The position numbers and the translations under genes were made by a program. The notes beneath the pieces were generated by a model. The model was not told the origin of the DNA. It saw nothing but the letters and a program-made list of their open reading frames with translations, and made no database searches. Positions 20,517 through 31,318 of a DNA stretch of 64,000 nucleotides are shown one piece after another (the first letter of the stretch is position 1; every line of letters begins with the position of its first letter). Source of the DNA: Fundidesulfovibrio soli (GTDB taxonomy: Bacteria; Desulfobacterota; Desulfovibrionia; Desulfovibrionales; Desulfovibrionaceae); NCBI RefSeq assembly GCF_022808695.1, contig NZ_JAKZKW010000001.1, positions 744,001-808,000 on the forward strand, given 5' to 3'.

Positions 20517-21501
20517 GCCGGTCGTCCTCGCGCTGCTCCTGGCCTCGGGCCTCATCGGAGCGGTCATGGCCTACGCCGCGTGGCAGGGCGTGGCCATCCT
20601 GCGCCACTTCGACCTCACCAGCGGCGACCCGCGCCAGCTTGCCCTGGAGCGCAAGACCTACCTGATCTCCACCATTCTCTCCTACGTGATGGCCTTCGAG
20701 CTGCTCTCGCTGTTCCTGTTCATCTACGCCGGGGAGGACCTGCACACCCTGTTCGTGGGGGCCATGTGCGCGGTGGGCACCTTCAACGTCAACAGCTACG
20801 GCTACACCGCGCTGCTGCTCAAGATCGCCTCCGCCCTGGGCTGCGGGGTCTGGCTCATCGTCAACCACCTGGACAACCAGGGCTACGACTACCCCCTGGT
20901 CAAACCCAAGTACGCCATGCTCCTGCCGCTCACTGGCCTGGTGCTCTTCGAGGCCTACGTGCAGTACGGCTATTTCTCGCACCTGGCCCCGAACCTGATC
21001 ACCTCCTGCTGCGGGGCCGTCTTCAGCGAGGAGTCCTCGGGCCTGTCGGCCTCCCTGGCCCACCTGCCGCCCACCCTGGCCCAGATTCTCTTCTGGGGCG
21101 GGCTGGTGGCCCTGGCCCGCAGCGGCGCGCACTTCCTGGCCACCGGGCGGGGCGCGCGCGTCTTCGCCTGGATATCCGGGGTCATGTTCCTCATCGGCAT
21201 CCTGGCCCTGCTCTCCTTCATATCCGTCTACTGGTACGAGCTGCCCACGCACCACTGCCCTTTCTGCCTGCTCAAGGCGGAATTCCACTGGATCGGCTAC
21301 CCGCTCTACGCCTCCCTGCTGATGTTGGGGATCTGCGGGGCCGGGGTCGGCGCGGTGGAGAGGGCGCGCGGGATTCCCTCCCTGGCCCAGGCCCTGCCCC
21401 GCCTCCAGCGCCGCCTCTGCCAGGCCGCGCTGGCAGCGGCCGTGCTCCTCGCGGCCATCGCCGTCTGGCCCATGCTCGTCTCCGACTTCACACTGGGATA
21501 G
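20506..21501 (+). CDS. Polytopic membrane protein with CC and HHCPFC motifs
   Basis: A 331-residue integral membrane protein with about eight hydrophobic segments. I do not recognise a family with confidence. Distinctive features are a vicinal cysteine pair (TSCCGAV, about residue 167) and THHCPFCLL (about residue 249), where a CXXC lies beside two histidines near a membrane boundary, as in thiol-redox or metal-relay membrane proteins. It overlaps the ATPase gene by 11 bp and ends 6 bp before cusB. The position between an ABC/NosL set and a CusBA pair makes metal transfer or thiol redox control plausible; this is inference. Confidence 0.75.
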   Translation: MIVKPVVLALLLASGLIGAVMAYAAWQGVAILRHFDLTSGDPRQLALERKTYLISTILSYVMAFELLSLFLFIYAGEDLHTLFVGAMCAVGTFNVNSYGYTALLLKIASALGCGVWLIVNHLDNQGYDYPLVKPKYAMLLPLTGLVLFEAYVQYGYFSHLAPNLITSCCGAVFSEESSGLSASLAHLPPTLAQILFWGGLVALARSGAHFLATGRGARVFAWISGVMFLIGILALLSFISVYWYELPTHHCPFCLLKAEFHWIGYPLYASLLMLGICGAGVGAVERARGIPSLAQALPRLQRRLCQAALAAAVLLAAIAVWPMLVSDFTLG

Positions 21502-21507
21502 GAAACC

Positions 21508-23238
21508 ATGAACGTATCCGCCCCCCGCCCCGAAGCTTGGCCCCTGGCCCGTCTGTTCGTCCTTCTGGCGATCCTGTGCCTCCTGGCCCTGGCGTCCGCC
21601 TGCTCCCAAAACCCGGAGAAAGCCCCCGCTGACAGCGGAGGGCAGGCCGCCCCCAAGGCCGCCGGGGGTGAATCCACCGAAGGCAAGCTGGTGCTCTACG
21701 CCTGCCCCATGAACGACATTCCCCCCCTGCCCGCGCCCGGCAAGTGCCCGGTCTGCGGCATGGGGCTGGCCCCGGTGGTCGTTGGGGACATGGAATCAGG
21801 GAACGCCGCCCGCAACCACCTGGACCCGGCGCAGATGCGCCTGGCGGGCATCAGCACCTCGCGCGTGGAGAGCCGCTACGTGACCGCCTTGGTGGATCTC
21901 TACGGGCAGATCGAATACGACGACGCCTTCATCGCCGACATCAACGCCCCCGTGAACGGCATAGTGGACAAGGTCTACATCCGCCGCAGCGGCGAATACA
22001 TCCGCACGGACCAACGGCTCTTCGACTTCTACTCCGCCGACATCCAGGACGTGGAGATACAGTTGCTCGAGCAGGTGCGCATGATCCCGGACATCGTCTC
22101 CTCGCTCCTTGGCCAGCCGGTCAACCAGGCGCTGCGCTCCTCGTCCGGGACGCCGCCCGACGAGAAGGCCACCCAGGACGCCCAGCGCAAGTTCGCCATG
22201 CTGCGCTCCCGCCTGAAGGGCTTTGGCCTGCCCGACAAGGACATCGCCCAGATCCTGCGCCTGGAGCGGCCACCGGGGGTCATCCCCATACGCATGCCCA
22301 ACCTGGCCTCCAACGTGGGCGGAGTGATCATCGAAAACAACGCCGTCCAGGGCGCCTATGTCAACAAAGGCACGCGCCTGGTCAGGATCGCCGACCCCAA
22401 CTTCGTGCTCGCAAGCTTCGACGCTTTCGAGCAGGACTTCCCCTGGCTGCGCATCGGGCAGGAGGTGGAGTTCTCCTCCCCTGCCCGCCCCGGCGAAAGC
22501 TTCTGGGGCAAGGTCCTGGTCATCGAGCCGACCTTCAGCGAGAAGAACAAGACCTTCCGGGTTCTCGTGGGCTATAACGACGTCAAGACCCTGCTGCGTC
22601 CGGGCATGAGCCTGCGCGGCAAGGTCAAGGCCCTGCTGGACAGGGAGGGCAGGCCCACCAGCCCGGGCACCGCGCCTGAACGTGCACCGCTGGTCATCCC
22701 GGAATCGGCCCCCCTGGTCACGGGCGGGCGCGCGGTGGTCTACGTTGCGGTGCAGGGCAAGCCCGGCGTGTTCGAGGGGCGCGAGATCGTGCTCGGACCG
22801 AAGGCTGAGGGGTTCTTCATCGTGCAGTCCGGCCTGACCGAAGGGGATGAGGTCGTCACGAACGGAGCCTTCAAGCTCGACAGCGAACGCCAGATCCTGG
22901 CCAAGCCGAGCATGCTCCAGCCCGAGGGGCTTGTCCGCCTGCAGGATTTCGGACTCAACGTGGCGCCCCCCGCTGCCATCGAACTGCCGCCCAGCGAGCG
23001 GCCCAACGGGCCATCCCCCATTCCAGCCTTCCCGCCAGCCGAGATCTTCGGAGGCGAAGGGTCCGTGGTGCCGGAAGACGCCCTGCCCAAGACGGACGAA
23101 CCGCCCGTGAACGAGCAGTTCAAGCTCATGCTCCGCTCCAAGGGCCGTTCGCCCGCGCCCGGACAGGGCGGGCAGCCCAAGGCCGCACCGCAATCAGGCG
23201 CTGCGCCGAGGCAGCCCCAGGCCCCGGCGGGCAACTGA
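21508..23238 (+). CDS. cusB: RND efflux periplasmic adaptor, CusB-like, with heavy-metal-binding domain
   Basis: A 576-residue membrane-fusion protein that would link the CusA-like pump to an outer-membrane channel. The N-terminus is a signal with a possible but non-ideal lipobox (LASAC, Cys32). Next is the heavy-metal-binding domain YACPMNDIPPLPAPGKCPVCGMGL (residues about 69-92, seen as YACPM and GKCPVCGMGL), then barrel-sandwich and beta-barrel domains (INAPVNGIVDKVYI, GRAVVYVAVQGKPGVFEGREIVLG). The C-terminal ~100 residues are Pro/Gly-rich and extend past the usual CusB end. Copper or silver is the family substrate, though zinc or cobalt (CzcB) cannot be excluded. Confidence 0.88.
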   Translation: MNVSAPRPEAWPLARLFVLLAILCLLALASACSQNPEKAPADSGGQAAPKAAGGESTEGKLVLYACPMNDIPPLPAPGKCPVCGMGLAPVVVGDMESGNAARNHLDPAQMRLAGISTSRVESRYVTALVDLYGQIEYDDAFIADINAPVNGIVDKVYIRRSGEYIRTDQRLFDFYSADIQDVEIQLLEQVRMIPDIVSSLLGQPVNQALRSSSGTPPDEKATQDAQRKFAMLRSRLKGFGLPDKDIAQILRLERPPGVIPIRMPNLASNVGGVIIENNAVQGAYVNKGTRLVRIADPNFVLASFDAFEQDFPWLRIGQEVEFSSPARPGESFWGKVLVIEPTFSEKNKTFRVLVGYNDVKTLLRPGMSLRGKVKALLDREGRPTSPGTAPERAPLVIPESAPLVTGGRAVVYVAVQGKPGVFEGREIVLGPKAEGFFIVQSGLTEGDEVVTNGAFKLDSERQILAKPSMLQPEGLVRLQDFGLNVAPPAAIELPPSERPNGPSPIPAFPPAEIFGGEGSVVPEDALPKTDEPPVNEQFKLMLRSKGRSPAPGQGGQPKAAPQSGAAPRQPQAPAGN

Positions 23239-23254
23239 GCAGGCGAGGCGCACC

Positions 23255-26200
23255 GTGAGCATGAACAAACCTGACCGCCCCGGCCTGCCCGTGGAACCGC
23301 TCGTCACCCCGCCCCCAGGGGCCGGGCCGCTGGAAAGAGTGCTGGCGTTTTGCCAGCGCCAGAAGCTCGTCGTCGGCCTGCTGACCGTAATGACCGTGTT
23401 GGGCGGCCTTTCCGTGGCGCCCTTCGACTGGAACCTGCCCTGGCTCCTGCGTGCCCCCGTGGCCGTGGACGCCATCCCCAACATCGGCGAAAACCAGCAG
23501 ATCGTCTTCACCGAGTGGACGGGCCGCTCCCCCCGCGACGTGGAGGAACAGGTGACCTACCCGCTGACCACGGCCCTGCTCGGGGTCGCCGGGGTCAAGA
23601 CGGTGCGCTCCAACTCCTCGTTCGGATTCTCGGAGGTCTACGTGGTCTTCGAGGAAGGGGTGGACTTCTACTTCTCCCGTGCGCGCATCCTGGAAAAGCT
23701 GGCCAGCCTGCCGCCCGGCCTGCTGCCCACGGGCGTTGCCCCGCGCCTGGGCCCGGACGCCACGCCCCTGGGCCAGGTGTTCTGGTACACCCTCGACGGA
23801 TTGGACCCCGAAGGCCGCTTCGTGGGCGGCTTCGAGGCCAGCGAATTGCGCACCCTACAGGACTATTACCTGCGCTACGCCCTTCTGGCCGTGCCCGGCG
23901 TGGCCGAAGCGGCCTCCATCGGCGGTTTCGTGCGCGAGTACCAGGTGGAGCTGGACCCGCAGCTGCTCAAGGCCTACGGCGTCTCCCTGGAGGACGTGGC
24001 GGCCGCCGTGCAGAAATCCAACCTGGATGTGGGCGCGCGCACCATCGAGATCAACCGGGTGGAATACCTGGTGCGCGGCCTGGGCTTCATCAAGAGCCTG
24101 GACGACCTGGGCAAGACCCTGGTGGCCACCCGCGAGGGGCGGCCCGTGTTCCTCAACCAGTTGGGTGCGCTGAACTTCGGCCCGGCCTTGCGCCAGGGCG
24201 CTCTGGACAAGAACGGCCACGAGGCCGTGGGCGGCGTGGTGGTGACGCGCTTCGGGGCCAACCCCATGGAGGTCATCGCCGGGGTCAAGGCGGCCATCGC
24301 CCGCATCGAGCCCTCCCTGCCCAAGCGCACCCTTCCGGGAGGCGTCGTCAGCCAGGTGAAGGTGGTGCCCTTCTATGACCGCTCCGGCCTCATCAAGGAG
24401 ACGCTGCACACCCTGGACGAGGCCCTGGTTTCCGAGATCCTGGTCACTGTGGTTGTGGTCCTGGCCATGGTCATGAACCTGGGGGCCTCGGCGCTCATCT
24501 CGGCCCTGCTGCCCCTGGCCGTGCTGTTGACCTTCCTGGCCATGAAGGCCTTCGGGGTGGAGGCCAACATCGTGGCCCTGGCGGGCATCGCCATCGCCAT
24601 CGGCACCATGGTGGACATGGGCATCATCCTCACCGAGAACATCCTGCGCAGGCGGGACGAAGCCCCCCCGGGCGAACCACTTCCCGTTACCGTGTACCTG
24701 GCCTCGCGGGAGGTGGGCGGCGCGGTGCTGGCCTCCATCGCCACCACGGTCATCGGCTTCCTGCCCGTCTTCTTCATGACCGGGGCCGAAGGCAAACTGT
24801 TCCGGCCCCTGGCCTTCACCAAGACCTTCGCCCTGACGGCCTCCCTGGTGGTGGCCCTGGGGCTCATCCCCCCTGCCGCCGAGCTGATCTTCAAGCGCAG
24901 GAGCCTGGACCGCTCCAAGGACTTCTCGCCCTACGAACTGGCGGTCTACGCCGGGGCGCTGCTGGCCATCTTCCTGGACGCCGCCGCGGGCCTGGCCATG
25001 ACCGCCGTGGGCGGGCTGTACCTGGCCCGGCGCTTCGTCTCCCCCGAGCGCAAGGCCCTGCTCACCCGCGCGGCCGTCTGGACGGCCATCGGCGGGGTGG
25101 CCCTGCTGCTGGCCCGACACTGGCTGCCCCTGGGACCGGAGCGCGGCGTCATGCGCAACCTGGTGTTCGTGGGCATGGTTCTCGGTGTCTGGCTGGGCCT
25201 GTTCCACCTGTTCCACCGCCGCTACGCCCGCGTGCTGGCCTGGTGCCTGGAGCACAAGGCGGCCTTCCTGTCCATGCCAGCGGCCCTGGTGCTTCTGGGC
25301 GGGCTGGTGTGGCTGGGCTTCGGCGGCATGTTCGGCTGGCTGCCGGGGTTCATGCGCGAATCCGCCCCACTGGCCGCCATGCAACGCGCCTTCCCGGGGC
25401 TGCAGAAGGAGTTCATGCCGCCCCTGGACGAGGGCTCCTTCCTGTACATGCCCACCACCATGCCCCACGCCTCCACGGCCGAAGTGCTGGACATCGTGCA
25501 GCGCCAGGACGAGGCCCTGCGCCGCGTGCCCGAGGTAGCCTCCGTGGTTGGCAAGCTCGGCAGGGCCGAATCCCCACTGGACCCCGCGCCGCTGAACATG
25601 ATCGAGACGGTGGTCAACTACCACCCCGAATTCCTGACCGGAGACAACGGCACCGTGCTGAGCTTCAAATACGACCCCGACGCCGTGGGATACGCCGAGA
25701 ACCGCGAGGGCGTGCCCGTGGCCGCCCCGGACGGGGCCGGATACTTCGTGCGCGGGGTCTTCACCCGCGACGCCGAAGGCCGCCTCGTGCCGGACCCATC
25801 CGGCCAGCCCTTCCGCCTCTGGCGGCGCGCCCTGGACCCGGTCCTGAACCCCGGCCGCGCGGCCTGGCCCGGCGTGCGCGACCCCGAGGACGTCTGGGCC
25901 GCCGTGGCCGCCGCCGCGCGCATGCCCGGCGTGACCACCGCCCCCAAGCTCCAGCCCATCTCGGCCCGGCTTGTCATGCTCCAGAGCGGCATCCGCGCCT
26001 CGGTGGCCGTGCGGGTCAAGGGCCCGGATGTGCCCAGCGTGGAGAAGGCCGCCGAACTGATCGAGCGCTTCCTGCGCGACATCAAGGTCATCGAGCCGAC
26101 CTCGGTGCTGGCGGACCGCATCACGGCCAAGCCATACCTACAGATCGCCATCGACCGGGGCAGGGCCGGGATGTACGGCCTCACGGTCCAGGCCGTGCAG

Positions 26201-27193
26201 GACGCCATCGAGACCGGCCTGGGCGGCCGCGTGGTCACCACCACGGTGGAAGGCCGCGAGCGCTACCCCGTGCGCCTGCGCTACCAGCGCGAACTGCGCG
26301 ACGACCCCAAGACCATCGGCGCGCTGCTGGTGACCACCCCCGAGGGCGCACAGATACCCCTGGGCCAGGTGGCGGAGATCCGCTACAGCCCCGGCCCGTA
26401 CATGATCCGGGGGGAGGACACCTTCACCGCCGCCTACGTGATCTTCGACGGCAAGGCCGGGGTGACGGCCATCCACGCCGTGGAGGCCGCCAAGGCCTAC
26501 CTGGACTCCATGCGCGAGGCCGGGCTGCTGGAGCTGCCCGCCGGCGTCACCTACGACTTCACCGGCACCTTCGAGAACCACGCCCGGGCCGAAAAGCGGC
26601 TGGCCTTTATCCTGCCGCTGACCATGGCGCTGATCTTCCTGGTGATCTACATGCACTTCTCCTCGGTGAGCACCTCGCTCATCGTGTTCTCGGCCATCCC
26701 GGTGGCCTGGGCGGGCGGCTTCGTCATGATCTGGCTCTACGGCCTGCCCTGGTTCATGGACGTGGACATCTTCGGGGTGAACATGCGCCACCTCTTCCAG
26801 ATGCACGAACTGGCCCTCTCCCTGCCGGTGTGGGTCGGCTTCCTGGCGCTCTTCGGGGTGGCCACCAACGACGGCGTGGTCATGGCCACCTACCTGCGCG
26901 ACCGCTTCCTGGAGCACGCGCCCCAGGACGTTGCCGCCATCCGGGCCGCCACCATCGAGGCGGGCCTCAAGCGCGTGCGTCCCTGCCTGATGACCACCGC
27001 CACCACAATCCTGGCGCTGATACCCGTGCTGACCTCGCGGGGCCGGGGCGCGGACCTGGTGGTGCCCATGGCCATCCCGCCCTTCGGCGGCATGGTCTTC
27101 GTGCTGGTGACCATGTTCGTGGTCCCCGTGCTGTGGTGCTGGATGCAGGAGAGGCGGCTGGCGCAAAACCACGCCCCGGACACGGAGCGGTAA
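23255..27193 (+). CDS. cusA: Heavy-metal efflux RND transporter, CusA-like, enlarged
   Basis: Proton-driven inner-membrane pump of the HME-RND family. GTG at 23255 or ATG at 23261 can start it; GTG has the better spacing from GCGAGG. Family motifs: VEEQVTYPLTTALLGVAGV, the TM4 proton-relay AIAIGTMVDMGIILTENILRR, EFMPPLDEGSFLYMPTT, RYPVRLRYQRELRDDP and TTATTILALIPVL. At 1312 residues it is about 250 longer than CusA/CzcA. The extra length is mainly a hydrophobic insert after TM6 (about residues 560-650, two or more extra helices) and an insert in the second periplasmic loop (about residues 810-880). It lies 16 bp after cusB. No CusC-type outer-membrane channel gene is present here. Confidence 0.9.
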   Translation: MSMNKPDRPGLPVEPLVTPPPGAGPLERVLAFCQRQKLVVGLLTVMTVLGGLSVAPFDWNLPWLLRAPVAVDAIPNIGENQQIVFTEWTGRSPRDVEEQVTYPLTTALLGVAGVKTVRSNSSFGFSEVYVVFEEGVDFYFSRARILEKLASLPPGLLPTGVAPRLGPDATPLGQVFWYTLDGLDPEGRFVGGFEASELRTLQDYYLRYALLAVPGVAEAASIGGFVREYQVELDPQLLKAYGVSLEDVAAAVQKSNLDVGARTIEINRVEYLVRGLGFIKSLDDLGKTLVATREGRPVFLNQLGALNFGPALRQGALDKNGHEAVGGVVVTRFGANPMEVIAGVKAAIARIEPSLPKRTLPGGVVSQVKVVPFYDRSGLIKETLHTLDEALVSEILVTVVVVLAMVMNLGASALISALLPLAVLLTFLAMKAFGVEANIVALAGIAIAIGTMVDMGIILTENILRRRDEAPPGEPLPVTVYLASREVGGAVLASIATTVIGFLPVFFMTGAEGKLFRPLAFTKTFALTASLVVALGLIPPAAELIFKRRSLDRSKDFSPYELAVYAGALLAIFLDAAAGLAMTAVGGLYLARRFVSPERKALLTRAAVWTAIGGVALLLARHWLPLGPERGVMRNLVFVGMVLGVWLGLFHLFHRRYARVLAWCLEHKAAFLSMPAALVLLGGLVWLGFGGMFGWLPGFMRESAPLAAMQRAFPGLQKEFMPPLDEGSFLYMPTTMPHASTAEVLDIVQRQDEALRRVPEVASVVGKLGRAESPLDPAPLNMIETVVNYHPEFLTGDNGTVLSFKYDPDAVGYAENREGVPVAAPDGAGYFVRGVFTRDAEGRLVPDPSGQPFRLWRRALDPVLNPGRAAWPGVRDPEDVWAAVAAAARMPGVTTAPKLQPISARLVMLQSGIRASVAVRVKGPDVPSVEKAAELIERFLRDIKVIEPTSVLADRITAKPYLQIAIDRGRAGMYGLTVQAVQDAIETGLGGRVVTTTVEGRERYPVRLRYQRELRDDPKTIGALLVTTPEGAQIPLGQVAEIRYSPGPYMIRGEDTFTAAYVIFDGKAGVTAIHAVEAAKAYLDSMREAGLLELPAGVTYDFTGTFENHARAEKRLAFILPLTMALIFLVIYMHFSSVSTSLIVFSAIPVAWAGGFVMIWLYGLPWFMDVDIFGVNMRHLFQMHELALSLPVWVGFLALFGVATNDGVVMATYLRDRFLEHAPQDVAAIRAATIEAGLKRVRPCLMTTATTILALIPVLTSRGRGADLVVPMAIPPFGGMVFVLVTMFVVPVLWCWMQERRLAQNHAPDTER

Positions 27194-27220
27194 GCCGTGG
27201 CGGCGCGCCTTGGGGATAGG

Positions 27221-27355
27221 TTGACCGCCTGCGCGGCGTACTTGAAGCCGGACTTGGCCGCCTGAACGGCGTGCCCGTGTGGAGAAATGGGCCGCCTGAC
27301 CGGCGAGCCCGTGGGCAGAGATGGGCCGCCTCATTGGCGTCCCGGAGAATTGAAA
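27221..27355. repeat. Four degenerate tandem copies of a 33-34 bp unit
   Basis: Units start at about 27221, 27254, 27288 and 27322. Each begins with (G/A)CCGCCT followed by a GGCG and a CCCG-like core; copies 2 and 3 are the closest match. They lie just after the cusA stop and before a terminator. There is no spacer variation, so this is not a CRISPR. The stretch could be a decayed coding tail or a repeat of unknown role. Confidence 0.6.
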
Positions 27356-27361
27356 CGAAAG

Positions 27362-27400
27362 CGCGGCGCTTCACCGATGTGGAGCGCCGCGTCTGTTTTG
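27362..27400. terminator. Bidirectional terminator between cusA and katG
   Basis: CGCGGCGCT pairs with AGCGCCGCG around a 12-nt loop. TCTGTTTTG follows on the + strand and CTTTCGTTT follows on the minus strand, so it serves both converging genes. Confidence 0.85.
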
Positions 27401-27446
27401 TAGGCCGTGCCTTCCCGCCAACGGGCGGCGGGAGGGTTCAGTCAAT

Positions 27447-29690
<2,244 letters not shown>

Positions 29691-29748
29691 TCAAACCATG
29701 AGAAGCATCGGCTTGATACGTGATGTAATGCACCACAACCCAAAGAAT

Positions 29749-30258
29749 TCAACTCGGGTCAGCACCACAACGCTTGTTATCTTCCGTCGTCAAAATGCTG
29801 TGGGCAACACTCTCTTCTTGTGCGCAGACGTGGCATATGCCCTTCACTTCGACCTGCGTCCTTTCGATTGATCCGATGGCTGCAACGGATTCCGGGAGCT
29901 TCAGCCGGTTCAGCTCCTCGCTGTAGAAATCCCGGGTCAAGCCGCAGCGTATGCAGACGAAATGGTGGTGGCGTGTCAGGTTCGCATCGAATCGCGTTCG
30001 GTCCTGCGTCGGGCCGAGTGTCGTCACCATCCCCATCTTCGTGAGCCACCACAACGTCCTGTAGACGGTATCCAATGAAACATTCGGGAGCCGCTCGCGC
30101 ACGCCTTTGTAGATCGACTCCGCGTCAGGGTGCTCCTCGCTGGCGGCGATTTCGCGAAAGATTTCGATCCGCTGCGAGGTGAGCTTCTCCCCGGCGGCCT
30201 TGCAGCCCTGCTTGAAGGCCTGCAAACGCCGATCGGCTTCCTGTTGGTCGAGGACCAT
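29749..30258 (-). CDS. perR: Peroxide-responsive repressor PerR (Fur family)
   Basis: A 169-residue metalloregulator. Aligned with Bacillus PerR, the regulatory-metal ligands are all present: His in EEHPDAESIYKG, Asp in RFDANL, HHH before CIRCG, and Asp (not Glu, as in Fur) in LTRDF. That Asp is the residue that makes PerR peroxide-sensitive. The structural zinc site is CIRCG plus CHVC. An ATG nine codons upstream (30285) overlaps the operator palindrome and lies almost on the predicted transcription start, so the ATG at 30258, preceded by GGGGGG, is preferred. It precedes katG, its likely target, and probably represses itself. Confidence 0.88.
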   Translation of the reverse strand: MVLDQQEADRRLQAFKQGCKAAGEKLTSQRIEIFREIAASEEHPDAESIYKGVRERLPNVSLDTVYRTLWWLTKMGMVTTLGPTQDRTRFDANLTRHHHFVCIRCGLTRDFYSEELNRLKLPESVAAIGSIERTQVEVKGICHVCAQEESVAHSILTTEDNKRCGADPS

Positions 30259-30274
30259 AATCCCCCCATCGACG

Positions 30275-30325
30275 TAGGAATACATTCCTATCTAGAGTTA
30301 TCAGTGATTCGGCTTGCCCTGTCAA
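30275..30325 (-). promoter_or_regulatory. perR promoter and PerR-type operator palindrome
   Basis: On the minus strand TTGACA (30320-30325) is followed by a 17-bp spacer and GATAAC (30297-30302), a good sigma-70 promoter. The expected start point falls at the edge of a perfect 7-2-7 palindrome, TAGGAAT-N2-ATTCCTA (30275-30290). An AT-flanked palindrome covering the start point is how Fur-family repressors usually bind, so autoregulation by PerR is likely. I find no second copy directly before katG. Confidence 0.65.
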
Positions 30326-30856
30326 GCAGAACCCGGAGCGCATTCAGTTGCATAGCAACCTTGAGAAAGAGTTTGAAATTCAAGACAATACATGCAGCCC
30401 ATATTTTAACGGCAATTCCGGGGCTGATAGCATGCTTCGGCTTGCCCCGGCGTCAAAAAGAGCACCCCCCCTCCCTCCTCCATGAAGGAAGTTCATCCTA
30501 CAACACTTCGTTCAACGGAGCCACATGGGCGCCTGACTCGACCATCCGTAGATTGTGGGAAGACTACGCCTTGAACGCGATTGTTACTGGGAGCGGCCCT
30601 GCTCGCCCGCTGAACCGGCGGCATCAGGCTTACGGCAGATGGACAGAGTTCAACGCTGTGTGCGCACGCCATCCATCCCAAGTCCAGGATTCCTTCCGTT
30701 CCAAACAGGACTATGCGGTGAGTGGCACGGCCATCTGTGCCGGGGAATGAGATGACGCCAACCGACTGCACGGCAGAACTGATGGCCAAGGTGGAGCCTG
30801 GATGCAGGCGGTGCCGGATGAGGCGCGAAATCGGCGGCAACGGCTGGCGGAAAATA
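30326..30856. other. Gene-less stretch between perR promoter and tRNA-Lys
   Basis: About 530 bp. Short open frames exist on both strands but overlap each other, have no ribosome binding site, and show no protein-like composition. I see no RNA gene or mobile-element end. It may be decayed coding sequence. Confidence 0.45.
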
Positions 30857-30889
30857 GAAAAAGGGAGCTAGGTTTATCACCTAACTCCC
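30857..30889 (-). terminator. Terminator of tRNA-Lys transcript
   Basis: On the minus strand GGGAG-TTAGGT pairs with ACCTA-GCTCCC with one mismatch, and TTTTTC follows. It begins 9 bp after the tRNA 3' end. Confidence 0.85.
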
Positions 30890-30897
30890 TGATTTCC

Positions 30898-30973
<76 letters not shown>

Positions 30974-31013
30974 GTTCAGCGCTTCGGGACGTTCCCCCCG
31001 TCGCGGAAGGCGG

Positions 31014-31042
31014 TAATTACGCGTGTGCCCTCATGTTGTCAA
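31014..31042 (-). promoter_or_regulatory. Likely promoter of tRNA-Lys
   Basis: On the minus strand a perfect -35 TTGACA (31037-31042) is followed after 17 bp by TAATTA (31014-31019), placing a start point about 34 nt before the tRNA. The -35 is convincing; the -10 is weak. Confidence 0.5.
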
Positions 31043-31318
31043 CAAACAGTCGCAACTTTTTTCAAAAACTTTTCGCCGCTTCGCGGGCTACGGACGTGAG
31101 TGCTCGACTCGACTTGATTTTCTTGTTTACCGGCCTGTTAGCCCTTCCTGTATGGTCCGGTATCCGGGCACTCCCTCCCGGCCTGCGCCACCCCGCGACC
31201 CCGGAAGACAGGTCCACCGGGATTGCGCGCCCCTTGGGGTTTGAAGTTCCCGCCATCATGAGCTATCAAGGGTTGTTCATCCATCTTCAACCACCCTCAG
31301 GGGTGTTTCGGATACACC

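Noticed and set aside
27221-27355. Tandem repeats considered as a CRISPR array
   Set aside because: Units are contiguous without unique spacers, are degenerate, and no cas gene is present in the window.
29749-30285. Upstream ATG at 30285 as the perR start
   Set aside because: It overlaps the operator palindrome, lies within a few bases of the predicted transcription start, and has no spaced ribosome binding site.
30752-30871. 39-codon frame ending next to tRNA-Lys
   Set aside because: It has a CRRCR segment and a weak GGGGA site but runs into the tRNA terminator on the opposite strand and shows no other support.
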